Program-made: the position numbers and the translations under genes | NCBI GenBank assembly: GCA_020851015.1 | Contig: JADZDN010000039.1 | Coordinates: 1-21,032 of the forward strand | DNA length: 21,032 nucleotides | Direction: 5' to 3' | From: Alphaproteobacteria bacterium | Lineage (GTDB): Bacteria; Pseudomonadota; Alphaproteobacteria; JAEULC01 | Notes under the pieces: generated by a model | The model's database searches: none | What the model saw: only the letters and a program-made list of their open reading frames with translations | What the model was told of the DNA's origin: nothing | Shown: one piece after another, positions 1 through 9,014 of the stretch | Layout of the letters: each line of letters begins with the position of its first letter | Numbering within the stretch: the stretch's first letter is position 1

Positions 1-1101
1 CTTCGGGAGGTCTGCGATCAACGCGTGCAGCGGCGCCTGCGTGTGGGACAGCAGCTCGATCAACCTCAGCGCGGCGTAGATGGCGTCGTCGAAGCCGTAG
101 TAGCGGTCGGCGAAGAAGATGTGGCCGCTCATCTCGCCGGCCAGCGGCGCGCCGGTCTCCGCCATCTTCGACTTGATCAGCGAATGCCCGGTCTTGAACA
201 TCAGCGGATCGCCGCCCATCGCCTTGATGCGGTCGAACAGAGTCTGGCTCGCCTTCACGTCGGCGATGATGATGGCGCCCGGCTTGTCCTTCAGCACGTC
301 CTCGGCCAGGAGCACCATGAACTGGTCGCCCCACAGCACGCGGCCCTTGCCGTCGACCATGCCGATGCGGTCGCCGTCGCCGTCGAAGGCGATGCCCAGG
401 TCGCAGCCCTTCTCGCGCACGGCCTTCTGCAGGTCGACCAGGTTCTTCTCCTCGGTCGGGTCGGGGTGGTGGTTGGGGAAGGTGCCATCGATCTCGGTGA
501 ACATCAGATGGTGCTTGCCCGGCAGCTTCTTCGTCAGGGCCACCACCGCCTCGCCGGCCGCGCCGTTGCCGGCGTCCCAGGCGACGTTCAGCGCCTTGTC
601 GCCCGCATAGTCCTGCGCCAGGCGCGTCACGTAGGCGTCGAAAGCGGGCTTGTCCGCCACCTTGCCCTGTCCCGATTCGAGGTCGCCGGCATCGCTTAGT
701 CTGGCCATCGCCTGGATCTGCTCGCCGAACACCGGGGCCTTGCCCAGCATCATCTTGAAGCCGTTGTGGTCGGGCGGGTTGTGCGAGCCCGTTACCATGA
801 TCCCGCCGTCCGCCCCGAACGTGCGCGTGGCGAAATAGAGCATCGGCGTGGGGCCGCGCCCGACGCGCCACACGTCCACACCGCTCGCCGTCAACCCCTC
901 CACCAGCGCGCGCTCCAGCTCGGGGCCGCTCAGGCGACCGTCATAGCCGACGCAGACCGTCTTGCCGCCCTTGCGCCGGACGGTCGTGCCGAAGGCGCGG
1001 CCCACGGCGCGCGCATCCGCCGCGCCGAGCGTCTTGCCGACAATGCCGCGAATGTCGTATTCGCGCAGGATGGACCGGTCGAAGCGATGGGTTCCGGACA
1101 T
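1..1101 (-). CDS. manB: Phosphomannomutase/phosphoglucomutase, 3' end outside window
   Basis: The 367 visible codons read through to base 1 without a stop. The protein is an alpha-D-phosphohexomutase that interconverts hexose 1- and 6-phosphates to feed nucleotide-sugar, LPS or exopolysaccharide synthesis in the cytoplasm. The phosphoserine loop [11 protein letters not shown] places the catalytic Ser at residue 106. The metal loop DGDGDR has Asp 240, 242 and 244, and the sugar-binding GEMSGH lies at 322-327. These positions nearly match Pseudomonas AlgC (about 463 aa), so domains 1-3 are present and most of domain 4 is missing. The ATG at 1101-1099 has GAGGGA just upstream on the minus strand. 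The gene is divergent from larC across 127 bp. The family is certain, but choosing between ManB, AlgC and PgmG naming needs the rest of the gene. Confidence 0.95.
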   Translation of the reverse strand, partial: MSGTHRFDRSILREYDIRGIVGKTLGAADARAVGRAFGTTVRRKGGKTVCVGYDGRLSGPELERALVEGLTASGVDVWRVGRGPTPMLYFATRTFGADGGIMVTGSHNPPDHNGFKMMLGKAPVFGEQIQAMARLSDAGDLESGQGKVADKPAFDAYVTRLAQDYAGDKALNVAWDAGNGAAGEAVVALTKKLPGKHHLMFTEIDGTFPNHHPDPTEEKNLVDLQKAVREKGCDLGIAFDGDGDRIGMVDGKGRVLWGDQFMVLLAEDVLKDKPGAIIIADVKASQTLFDRIKAMGGDPLMFKTGHSLIKSKMAETGAPLAGEMSGHIFFADRYYGFDDAIYAALRLIELLSHTQAPLHALIADLPK

Positions 1102-1228
1102 AACTGTCCCTCGGTTGGTTTCGCTACTTGGCGCGCTCTCATACACCGAAATGAATTCCATCAAAACCCGGGAATCGACAGGCCGCGGGCGTCGGGCCAC
1201 ACTGCCAACGGATAGGGCCTGAGGGGGC

Positions 1229-2431
1229 ATGTCGCTGCATATCCATCTCGATCCCGTGGGCGGCGTGGCCGGCGATATGTTCGTCGCGGCGCTGCTGGCG
1301 GCGTTCCCAGCGCATCGCGAAGCGATGATGACGGCGATCCGCGCGGCGGGCCTTCCGCAACGGATCAACCTCGACCTGGTTCCGCACAAGGACCATGCCC
1401 TGACCGGCCGGCGGTTCGTGGTGGAGGAAGGCGATGATCCCCACCATCACGGCCACACGCCGTTCGGCGGGATCCGCAAGCGTCTGTCCGGATCGCCGCT
1501 CGCGCCCGCCGTCGCGCGGCGCGCGGTCGCGATCTTCGCACTGCTGGCCGATGCCGAGGCAAAGGTGCATGGCCATGACGACCTCGACGCGGTGTGCTTT
1601 CACGAGCTGGGCGCCTGGGATTCGATCGCCGACATCGTCGGCGCGGCGTTCCTGATCGAAGCGATCGGCGCGGCGACGTGGTCGGTCGGATCGTTGCCGC
1701 TGGGTTCGGGGCGCGTCAGGTCCGCGCATGGCGCGCTGCCGGTGCCGGCGCCGGCGACGGCGCTGCTGCTCGGCGGGTTCATGACCCATGACGACGGCCT
1801 GGCCGGCGAGCGCGTGACGCCCACGGGCGCGGCGATCCTGAAACACCTGAACTGCGCGCCGGGCATCGGTCCCCAGCCGCGCCGCCTGGCCGGCACGGGG
1901 ATCGGCTTCGGCACCAAGACCTTCCCCGGCATTAGCAACGTGCTTCGGGCATTGATCTTCGAGGACGCCGCGCCGGCGCGGGCCTGGCGCACCGAAGACG
2001 TGGCGGTGATCGAATTCGAGGTCGACGACCAGGCGCCGGAGGACCTGGCGGTAGGGCTCGACCGCCTGCGCGGCCTGCGGGGGGTTCGCGACGTGCTTCA
2101 GGAATCGGTGCTGGGCAAGAAGGGGCGGCTCGCCGCGCATGTCCGCATCCAGTGCGCGCCCGAGCGCCGCGACGCGGTGATCGCCGCCTGCTTCGAGGAG
2201 ACGACGACGATCGGCTTGCGCTACACGAGCGCGCAACGCGCCGTGCTGCCGCGGGTGCTGGAGACATCGGACGGGGTTCCGGTCAAGCGCGTGCGGCGTC
2301 CGGACGGCAGCGTGACCGTGAAGACGGAGATCGACGCGGCGCGCGCGGAAGGCGGCGCCGCGCAGCGCGAGCGCCTGCGCCGGCGCGCGGCCGATCTGGC
2401 GGCAGGAAAGCCGTGGGAGGAAGAACCGTGA
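1229..2431 (+). CDS. larC: LarC family nickel-pincer cofactor biosynthesis protein (DUF111)
   Basis: This 400-aa protein resembles LarC, the CTP-dependent enzyme that inserts nickel into pyridinium-3,5-bisthiocarboxylic acid mononucleotide to make the cofactor of lactate racemase-like (LarA) enzymes. Visible family marks are [13 protein letters not shown] (residues 6-18), [16 protein letters not shown] around His125, [21 protein letters not shown] and a C-terminal EETTTIGLR. Both halves lie in one uninterrupted frame, whereas the Lactobacillus gene needs a frameshift to join larC1 and larC2. The usual C-terminal IDDM-P-E and MKKGRP motifs read VDDQAPE and GKKGRL, so the copy is somewhat divergent. 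The ATG follows GAGGGGG at short spacing. No larA, larB or larE is in the window. Its stop overlaps the next start by 4 bp (GTGA), implying translational coupling to the FAD/GcvT gene. Confidence 0.85.
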   Translation: MSLHIHLDPVGGVAGDMFVAALLAAFPAHREAMMTAIRAAGLPQRINLDLVPHKDHALTGRRFVVEEGDDPHHHGHTPFGGIRKRLSGSPLAPAVARRAVAIFALLADAEAKVHGHDDLDAVCFHELGAWDSIADIVGAAFLIEAIGAATWSVGSLPLGSGRVRSAHGALPVPAPATALLLGGFMTHDDGLAGERVTPTGAAILKHLNCAPGIGPQPRRLAGTGIGFGTKTFPGISNVLRALIFEDAAPARAWRTEDVAVIEFEVDDQAPEDLAVGLDRLRGLRGVRDVLQESVLGKKGRLAAHVRIQCAPERRDAVIAACFEETTTIGLRYTSAQRAVLPRVLETSDGVPVKRVRRPDGSVTVKTEIDAARAEGGAAQRERLRRRAADLAAGKPWEEEP

Positions 2432-4860
2432 CCGACGCCGCTCCACGCCATGCGCGGGTCGCCATCGTCGGCGGCGGCATCCTGGGCTGCAGCGTGCTGT
2501 ACCACCTCGCCAAGCGGGGCTGGCGCGATGTCGTGCTGATCGAGCGCGCCGAGCTGACCGCCGGCTCCACCTGGCACGCCGCCGGCAACACGCCGCATTT
2601 CAGCACCAGCCTGAACATCAGCCGGCTGCACAAGTACAGCACCGAACTCTACCAGCGCCTGGAAGCGGAGACGGGCCAGTCCGTCGGCTTCCACAAGACC
2701 GGCAGCCTGCGCCTGGCCTCGGTGCCCGACCGGATGGACGAGTACCGGTTCCACCGCGCCAAGGCGCGCACCATTGGCGTGGAGTTCGAGCTGGTCGGGC
2801 CGGAGGAGATCCGCCGCCTGCATCCGCTGATCTCGACCGACGGCATCCTGGGCGCGGCCTACAATCCAGCCGACGGGCATCTCGATCCGTCGAGCGTGAC
2901 GCAGGCCCTCGCCAAGGGCGCGCGCGACCTCGGCGCCGCGGTGCTGCGACACACGCGCGTGATCGCGATCGAGCTGACGCACGCCGGCGCGTGGCACATC
3001 CGCACGGACAAGGGCGACGTGGTGGCGACGACCGTGGTCAACGCCGCCGGCACCTGGGCGCGCGAGATCGGGCAGATGGCCGGACTCGACCTGCCGATCG
3101 TGCCGATCGAGCACCAGTACCTGGTGTTCGACGCCATGCCCGAGGTCGCGGCGCTGTCATCGGAGCTGCCGATCGTGCGCGAGGTCGACGTCTCCTACTA
3201 CCTGCGCCAGGAACGCCAGGGCATGCTGCTGGGCCCCTACGAGCGCGGCGCCACGCCCTTCGGCGAGCGCGGCGTGCCCCCGACCTTCGGCGCCGACCTG
3301 CTGCCGCCCGCGCTTGAACGCCTGGAGCCCTATATCGAAGGTGCGTTCCGCCGCATGCCCAGCCTCGCCAAGGCGGGAATGAAGCGGGTCGTCAACGGCC
3401 CGATCACCTACACCCCCGACGGCAACGGGCTGCTGGGACCCGTGCCCGGCATCCCCCAATTCTACCTGGCCTGCGGCTTCAGCTTCGGCATCACCCAGGC
3501 GGGCGGGGCGGGCAAGTGGCTGGCCGATCTTCTCATCGACGGCGCGCCGGCGTTCGATCTGTTCGAGCTCGACCCGCGCCGCTACGGGCGCTACGCGACG
3601 CTCGACTGGGCGATCGAGCGCTGCAAAGACATCTATGCGGATGAATACGCCATCGCCTACCCGCACCTGGACCGCCCTGTGGGGCGCAACCTGCGCGTGA
3701 GCCGCATCCATGGCGAGTTGACGAAGAAGGGCGCGGTGTTCGCATCGCGCAACGGCTGGGAGCGGCCGCAGTGGTTCGCCGCGCCGGGCGACGAAGCCGC
3801 CGACCGCATGAGCTTCCGCCGCAGCAACTGGTTCGAGCCGATGAAGCGCGAGGCCCGCATGGTGCGCGAGCGCGGCGGGCTGCTCGACCTCGGCAGCTTC
3901 TCGAAATACGAGGTGGCGGGGCAGGACGCGACGGCGCTGCTCGACCGCCTGACCGCCAACCGCCTGCCGCGCAAGGTGGGCGGCATCGCGCTCTGCCACA
4001 TGCTGACCCCGGCGGGCGGCATCCGCAGCGAACTCACGATCACGCGCCTGGCCGAGGATCGCTTCTTCCTGGTGACGGCGGCGGCGGCCGAGCTGTTCGA
4101 CCTGGACTGGATCGCCCAGCACGAGCGCGCGGAGGAATGGGTCACGATCAACGACGTGACCGACCGCTGGGGCTGCCTGGTGCTGGCCGGCCCGCGGGCG
4201 CGCGACGTGTTGGCGCGGCATTGCCTGCACGACCTTTCCAACAAGGGCTTCCCCTGGCGCACGATGCGCGCGATCACCGTCGCCGGCGTGCCGGTGCGGG
4301 CGATGCGGCTCAACTACGTGGGCGAGCTGGGCTGGGAATTGTTCCATCCGATCGAGCAGCAGCCCGAGCTCTATCACGCGCTGTCCTCGGCCGCCGCCAC
4401 GTTCGGCATCGGCGACTTCGGGTTCCGCGCGATGGATTCGCTGCGCCTGGAGAAGTCCTATCGCGGCTGGGGCGCGGACATCAATTGCGAGGTCACGCCG
4501 TGGGAGGCGGGCTTCGAGCGCTTCGTGCATTTGGACAAGGGCCAGTTCATCGGACGCGATGCGCTGGTCCGCCAGAAGCTGACCGGCGCGAAGAAGAGGG
4601 TCGTCACCCTGGAGGTCGCCGCGACCGATACCGATGCCCGCGGCAACGAGCCGGTGTTCAACGGCGACAAGGTCGTGGGCATCACGACATCGGGCGGCTA
4701 CGGGGCATGGGTGGAGAAGAGCCTGGCGCTCGCCTATGTCGACGCGGACTGCGCGCGGCCCGGTACGGCGCTTTCGATCGAGCTGATGGGCGAGCGTCGT
4801 GCCGCGAATGTGATCGCCGACAGCCCGTTCGACCCGGAGAACAAGCGCCTTCGGGCCTGA
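2428..4860 (+). CDS. FAD-dependent oxidoreductase fused to GcvT domain (dimethylglycine/sarcosine dehydrogenase family)
   Basis: The 810-aa protein has the full DMGDH/SDH architecture. A DAO-type FAD domain (about 10-370) starts with the dinucleotide motif GGGILG (15-20). An FAO_M linker follows, then an aminomethyltransferase GcvT domain with its C-terminal barrel (about 430-800). TAGSTWHAAG carries His50, the position of covalent FAD attachment in mitochondrial DMGDH. Such enzymes oxidatively remove N-methyl groups from dimethylglycine, sarcosine or similar amines and pass the one-carbon unit to tetrahydrofolate. The start is GTG at 2428, preceded by GGGAGG at 7-nt spacing and overlapping the larC stop; the frame remains open upstream but only inside larC. 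The substrate cannot be read from sequence. A GbcA-like betaine demethylase lies about 9 kb downstream, so dimethylglycine is plausible but unproven. Confidence 0.9.
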   Translation: MTDAAPRHARVAIVGGGILGCSVLYHLAKRGWRDVVLIERAELTAGSTWHAAGNTPHFSTSLNISRLHKYSTELYQRLEAETGQSVGFHKTGSLRLASVPDRMDEYRFHRAKARTIGVEFELVGPEEIRRLHPLISTDGILGAAYNPADGHLDPSSVTQALAKGARDLGAAVLRHTRVIAIELTHAGAWHIRTDKGDVVATTVVNAAGTWAREIGQMAGLDLPIVPIEHQYLVFDAMPEVAALSSELPIVREVDVSYYLRQERQGMLLGPYERGATPFGERGVPPTFGADLLPPALERLEPYIEGAFRRMPSLAKAGMKRVVNGPITYTPDGNGLLGPVPGIPQFYLACGFSFGITQAGGAGKWLADLLIDGAPAFDLFELDPRRYGRYATLDWAIERCKDIYADEYAIAYPHLDRPVGRNLRVSRIHGELTKKGAVFASRNGWERPQWFAAPGDEAADRMSFRRSNWFEPMKREARMVRERGGLLDLGSFSKYEVAGQDATALLDRLTANRLPRKVGGIALCHMLTPAGGIRSELTITRLAEDRFFLVTAAAAELFDLDWIAQHERAEEWVTINDVTDRWGCLVLAGPRARDVLARHCLHDLSNKGFPWRTMRAITVAGVPVRAMRLNYVGELGWELFHPIEQQPELYHALSSAAATFGIGDFGFRAMDSLRLEKSYRGWGADINCEVTPWEAGFERFVHLDKGQFIGRDALVRQKLTGAKKRVVTLEVAATDTDARGNEPVFNGDKVVGITTSGGYGAWVEKSLALAYVDADCARPGTALSIELMGERRAANVIADSPFDPENKRLRA

Positions 4861-4861
4861 T

Positions 4862-4883
4862 GGCCGGGTTGCCAGCCCGGGCC
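4862..4883 (+). terminator. GC-rich hairpin after the FAD/GcvT gene
   Basis: One base after the stop codon, GGCCGGG (4862-4868) can pair with CCCGGGCC (4876-4883), with one bulged G and the 7-nt loop TTGCCAG. No T-tract follows, so it may be a weak or Rho-assisted terminator or an mRNA-end stabiliser. The string CCAGCCCGGG occurs here (4872-4881) and again at 4911-4920, just before the msrA ribosome binding site, so alternative pairings are possible in this 69-bp gap. Confidence 0.3.
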
Positions 4884-4929
4884 GGAACGACCATGTTGGA
4901 GGGCAGTTCTCCAGCCCGGGAGCGCCGCC

Positions 4930-5586
<657 letters not shown>

Positions 5587-5587
5587 A

Positions 5588-6631
5588 CTAGGCGACCGGC
5601 ATCGGCCGCCGCTCTTCCGGCACCAGCGCGAACCGCTTGAGTTCACCGCGGCGCAGGGCCGTCACGCCGACGTTGCGCCCGACCTGCTCGGCGGTCAGGC
5701 GGCGCAGCAGGTCATCCACCCCGGTGACCGGGCGGTCATCGAGCGACACCACGATATCGAAGGTCGACAATCCCGCGCGCTCGGCCGGGCCATCCTTGTC
5801 GAGCGCTTTGACGAGCACGCCCGAGGCCTGCTCCAGCCCGTGATAGCGCGCGATGCGGCGCGGTATGGCCGTCTGCTCGCCCGCCAATCCGATGCGCGCG
5901 CGCCGCACCCGGCCGAAGCGGATGATATCGGACAGCACCAGCTCGGCCGTATTCGATGCCACCGCGAAGCAGATGCCCTGCGCGCCCAGGATGACCGCCG
6001 TGTTGATGCCCACCACCTCGCCGGAAGCGGTCACCAGCGGACCGCCGGAATTGCCGGGGTTCAGCGCGGCATCGGTCTGGATCACGTCGTCGATCGGCCG
6101 GCCGGTGCGCCCGCGCAGGCTGCGGCCGAGCGCGCTCACCACGCCGGCCGTCACGGTGCATTCGAAGCCCAGCGGGTTGCCGATGGCGATCACCAGCTGG
6201 CCGGGCCTGAGGCGCTTGGAGTTGCCGAGCTTCGCCGCCGGCAGCGTCACCGGCGCGTCGACGCGCAGCAGCGCCAGGTCGGTATCCGGATCGTCGCCCA
6301 GCACGCGGGCGGTCAGGCTGCGCCCGTCGGCGGTGGAGACCTCGATCGCCTGGGCGCCGTGGACGACATGGCTGTTGGTCAGGATCAGCCCGTCGGGCGC
6401 GACGATGACGCCGGAGCCGCTGCCGCCGCGCTGGTCCTTGCCGGAGACGACGCGGATATGCACGACCGCCGGCCCGACCCGGTCGACCGCGCCCATCACG
6501 GCGCGCGAATAGGCGTCGAAGGCGGCTTCGTCCGTGGGGGACGGCGGCTCCGGCGCCGGCAGCGCCCGCGCCGCGCCTCCATCCGCGCCGAGAAATCCCA
6601 GATCGTCCAGCATCGCGATCAACCCTGCCAT
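5588..6631 (-). CDS. Trypsin-like serine protease with PDZ domain (HtrA/DegP-like)
   Basis: The 347-aa protein has a complete S1C catalytic triad: His88 in TNSHVV, Asp118 in DTDLALL and Ser195 in NPGNSGGPL. One C-terminal PDZ domain follows at about 240-335 (GVLVKALDKDGPAERAG). HtrA proteins degrade or refold damaged proteins, usually in the periplasm. An ATG 18 bp further upstream (6649) is in frame, but AAGGAGG on the minus strand sits 8 nt before the ATG at 6631, so the shorter start is preferred. Neither start gives a convincing signal peptide or membrane anchor: the N-terminus (MAGLIAMLDDLGFLGADGG) is acidic, followed by a Pro/Ala-rich linker. It may therefore be cytoplasmic, which is unusual for the family. 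It is divergent from the enolase-superfamily gene with 67 bp between starts and convergent with msrA. Confidence 0.93.
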   Translation of the reverse strand: MAGLIAMLDDLGFLGADGGAARALPAPEPPSPTDEAAFDAYSRAVMGAVDRVGPAVVHIRVVSGKDQRGGSGSGVIVAPDGLILTNSHVVHGAQAIEVSTADGRSLTARVLGDDPDTDLALLRVDAPVTLPAAKLGNSKRLRPGQLVIAIGNPLGFECTVTAGVVSALGRSLRGRTGRPIDDVIQTDAALNPGNSGGPLVTASGEVVGINTAVILGAQGICFAVASNTAELVLSDIIRFGRVRRARIGLAGEQTAIPRRIARYHGLEQASGVLVKALDKDGPAERAGLSTFDIVVSLDDRPVTGVDDLLRRLTAEQVGRNVGVTALRRGELKRFALVPEERRPMPVA

Positions 6632-6698
6632 GAGATTTGCCTCCTTCATGTGGGCAGGGGCGATTTGCTATTCAATTGCTTCGCCATCGGGGGGAAAC

Positions 6699-7793
6699 AT
6701 GGCAACCATCAAGCGCCTGCAGGGCGACCACTATCGCGTGCCGCTGCCGGTGGCGCTGTCCGACAGCACGCACGGCACGATCACGCATTTCGAGCTGGTG
6801 ACCGCGCGGGTGACCGGCAGCGACGGGGCGGAGGGCATGGGCTGGACCTACACCGTCGGCGCCAACGGCGCGGCGGTGCATGCGATCATCGCCCGCGACC
6901 TGAAGCCGGTGCTGGAGGGACAGGACGCGGACCTGATCGAGAAGGCCTGGCAGCGCATGTGGTGGGCGCAGCACTATGGCGGCCGCGGCGGGCCGGCGAG
7001 CCTCGCCATCTCGGCCATCGACATCGCGCTGTGGGACCTGAAGGCGCGCAAGCACGCGACGCCGCTATACCGGCTGCTGGGCGGGCACGAGGCGGCAGTG
7101 CCCTGCTATGCCGGCGGCATCGACCTGGACCTGACGCCCGATGAACTGGTCAAGCAGACCGAAGGCAACCTGAAACGCGGCTTCCGCGCCATCAAGATGA
7201 AGGTCGGCCGCGCCAGGCTGGCCGAGGACATCGCGCGGGTGAAGGCGATGCGCCAGTTCCTGGGCGCCGACTTCCCGCTGATGGTCGACGCCAACATGCG
7301 CTGGACCGTCGACGAGGCGGTGCGCGCGGCCCGCGCGCTGCGTGAATTCGACCTCTACTGGCTGGAGGAGCCGACGATTCCCGACGACATAAGGGGCCAC
7401 GCCCGCATCCTGCGCGACGGCGGATTGCCGGTCGCGGCGGGCGAGAACCTGCACACGCCCTACGAGTTCGCGCAGTACATCCAGGCCGGCGCGGTCACGT
7501 TTCCCGAGCCCGACGTGACGAACTGCGGCGGCGTGACGGCCTGGATGAAGATCGCGCACCTCGCCGAGACCTTCAACCTGCCGGTCACTTCGCATGGCGC
7601 GCATGACGTGACGGTGCACCTGCTGGCCGCGGTGCCGAACCGCTCCTATCTCGAGGTGCATGGCTTCGGGCTGGAGCGCTTCATCGCCCACCCGCTGGTG
7701 TTCGACAAGGAAGGCAGGGCCGTCGCGCCAGAGCGTCCGGGCCACGGCGTCGCCTTCGACTGGGCGGCGCTGGAAAAGCTGCGGGCGAAGTAG
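6699..7793 (+). CDS. Mandelate racemase/muconate lactonizing enzyme family protein
   Basis: This 364-aa enolase-superfamily enzyme abstracts a proton alpha to a carboxylate and stabilises the enolate on Mg2+. A capping domain (1-125) precedes the TIM barrel. Active-site residues are Lys166 and Lys168 (IKMKVG), metal ligands Asp197 (DAN), Glu223 (EEP) and Glu249 (GEN), the dyad Asp272 (PDVTNCGG) and His299 (TSHG), and Glu319 (LEV). Each lies exactly two positions beyond the corresponding residue of Pseudomonas mandelate racemase (164, 166, 195, 221, 247, 270, 297, 317). That places it in the mandelate-racemase subgroup, which includes racemases and acid-sugar dehydratases. The ATG at 6699 follows a GGGGGGAAAC Shine-Dalgarno; the upstream in-frame extension is rejected because it overlaps the divergent gene's start. 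Substrate is unknown. A small hydrolase follows after 11 bp. Confidence 0.92.
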   Translation: MATIKRLQGDHYRVPLPVALSDSTHGTITHFELVTARVTGSDGAEGMGWTYTVGANGAAVHAIIARDLKPVLEGQDADLIEKAWQRMWWAQHYGGRGGPASLAISAIDIALWDLKARKHATPLYRLLGGHEAAVPCYAGGIDLDLTPDELVKQTEGNLKRGFRAIKMKVGRARLAEDIARVKAMRQFLGADFPLMVDANMRWTVDEAVRAARALREFDLYWLEEPTIPDDIRGHARILRDGGLPVAAGENLHTPYEFAQYIQAGAVTFPEPDVTNCGGVTAWMKIAHLAETFNLPVTSHGAHDVTVHLLAAVPNRSYLEVHGFGLERFIAHPLVFDKEGRAVAPERPGHGVAFDWAALEKLRAK

Positions 7794-7804
7794 GGGAGGC
7801 GACC

Positions 7805-8374
7805 ATGGCGGACCTGGCGGATTTCGACGTGCTCGTGCTGCCGGGCTTGCAGGGCGCGGGGCCCGATCATTGGCAGAGCCATTGGCAGCGTGCCTTCGCG
7901 AATTTCCGCCGCGTCGAGCAGGCCGATTGGGATCGTCCGGTCTACGCCACCTGGGCGGCGCGCCTGTCGGAGGCGGCTGCGCGCTGCACGCGCCCGGTGC
8001 TGCTGATCGCGCACAGCCTGGGCACCTCGCTGATCATGCGCTGGTCGCAGGAGGGCGAGACGCGCAAGATCGCCGGCGCCTTCATGGTGGCGCCCAGTGA
8101 CCGCGACCGCTTCGACGGCGCGCCCGACGCGCCGGTCAGCGGCTTCGCGCCGATGCTGATGAAGCGGATTCCCTTTCCGACGATGGTGCTGGCCAGCCGT
8201 AACGACGACCGCGTCGCCTTCGACCGCGCGCAACTCTTCGCGCGCGCCTGGGGATCGCGCCTGGTCGACGTGGGCGAGCGCGGCCATATCGGCTCGGTCG
8301 CCAATCTCGGCGCCTGGCCGCAGGGACTCGTCCATCTCGGCCAGTTCGTGGAGTCGCTGCCGGCCCCGCGCTAG
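7805..8374 (+). CDS. Small alpha/beta hydrolase (RBBP9/YdeN type)
   Basis: The 189-aa protein is a single-domain alpha/beta hydrolase. The N-terminus has VLVLPGLQGAGPDHW, typical of the RBBP9/YdeN group. The nucleophile elbow is AHSLG with Ser71, a candidate acid is in SRNDDRVAF, and the late His is in GERGHIGSV. Length agrees with the family (about 180-200 aa). It probably hydrolyses a small ester, thioester or amide; no substrate can be inferred. GGGGAGG, starting just after the stop of the preceding gene, provides a strong ribosome binding site, so the two genes are likely one transcript. The stop is 3 bp from the stop of the convergent RidA-family gene. Confidence 0.88.
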   Translation: MADLADFDVLVLPGLQGAGPDHWQSHWQRAFANFRRVEQADWDRPVYATWAARLSEAAARCTRPVLLIAHSLGTSLIMRWSQEGETRKIAGAFMVAPSDRDRFDGAPDAPVSGFAPMLMKRIPFPTMVLASRNDDRVAFDRAQLFARAWGSRLVDVGERGHIGSVANLGAWPQGLVHLGQFVESLPAPR

Positions 8375-8377
8375 GGA

Positions 8378-8866
8378 CTAGGCGATCTCCACCGTGACCC
8401 AGGTCTCGAAGCAGTGGCCGTTCGCCAGGGCCATGACCCCGATCGTGGCACGGCCGCCCAGGCCCTTTTCCGGCCCGAACACCTCGACGAACAGGTCGCT
8501 CATGCCGCTGGAAACCTTGTGGACCTCGGTGAACTCGGGCGTGCAGACCACGAAGTTGAGGCTGCGCACGATCGAGCTGACGCGGTCCAGGCTGCCGACC
8601 GCCTGGCGAATGCCGGCCAGCACGTTGAGTCCGGTGGCGCGCGCCGCCGCGTAGCCCTGCGCCACGGTCACGTCCTTGCCCAGGCGCCCGGGATGGATCA
8701 GGCGCTTGCCGTCGCGCGGCACGTGGCCCGAGAGGAACAGCAAATTGCCGCTGAGGTGGTACGGCTTCATCGTGCCGTAGCTGCCGCCGTAGTATCCGTC
8801 GCGCACGAAATCGGGCACGTCCAGGCCCAGGGTCGCGACCCGGTCCTCCACGCTTTTCATCGTCAT
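8378..8866 (-). CDS. RidA family protein (YjgF/YER057c/UK114 superfamily)
   Basis: The 162-aa protein belongs to the Rid superfamily, whose best-known member deaminates reactive enamine/imine intermediates. The pattern LFLSGHVPRDGK near the N-terminus, SIVRSLNFVVCTPEF in the middle and GRATIGVMALANG near the C-terminus fits the longer RidA-like subgroup (about 150-160 aa) rather than archetypal 128-aa RidA. The Arg in GRATIGV aligns with the substrate-carboxylate-binding Arg of RidA by memory of the family. A TTG four codons upstream (8878) is possible, but the ATG at 8866 has GGGGGA just before it on the minus strand and is preferred. It is divergent from the ATP-grasp/Anbu operon. A deaminase role is inference only. 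Confidence 0.88.
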   Translation of the reverse strand: MTMKSVEDRVATLGLDVPDFVRDGYYGGSYGTMKPYHLSGNLLFLSGHVPRDGKRLIHPGRLGKDVTVAQGYAAARATGLNVLAGIRQAVGSLDRVSSIVRSLNFVVCTPEFTEVHKVSSGMSDLFVEVFGPEKGLGGRATIGVMALANGHCFETWVTVEIA

Positions 8867-9014
8867 CCTGTCCCCCAATCTGTCAGCACGGCAATGCTAG
8901 CCGGCCGATGCCAGGGCTTGTCCAGTGCGAAGAATACGGGCGGCCGGCGCGGCGCTTGCATCCATTCCCGCGCCCGGTTAGGGAAAATGAGGCCGCGGGC
9001 GGCAAGGGGGTAGC

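Noticed and set aside
1102..1228. Possible divergent promoters between manB and larC
   Set aside because: Only weak hexamer matches with poor spacing were found on either strand, so no specific call is made.
2152..2427. Upstream in-frame extension of the FAD/GcvT protein
   Set aside because: It lies wholly inside larC, has no family similarity, and the GTG at 2428 has a well-spaced GGGAGG.
8867..9014. Possible promoter for the Anbu operon (TTGCAT, 16 bp, TTAGGG)
   Set aside because: The -10 match is poor and several equally weak alternatives exist in the gap.
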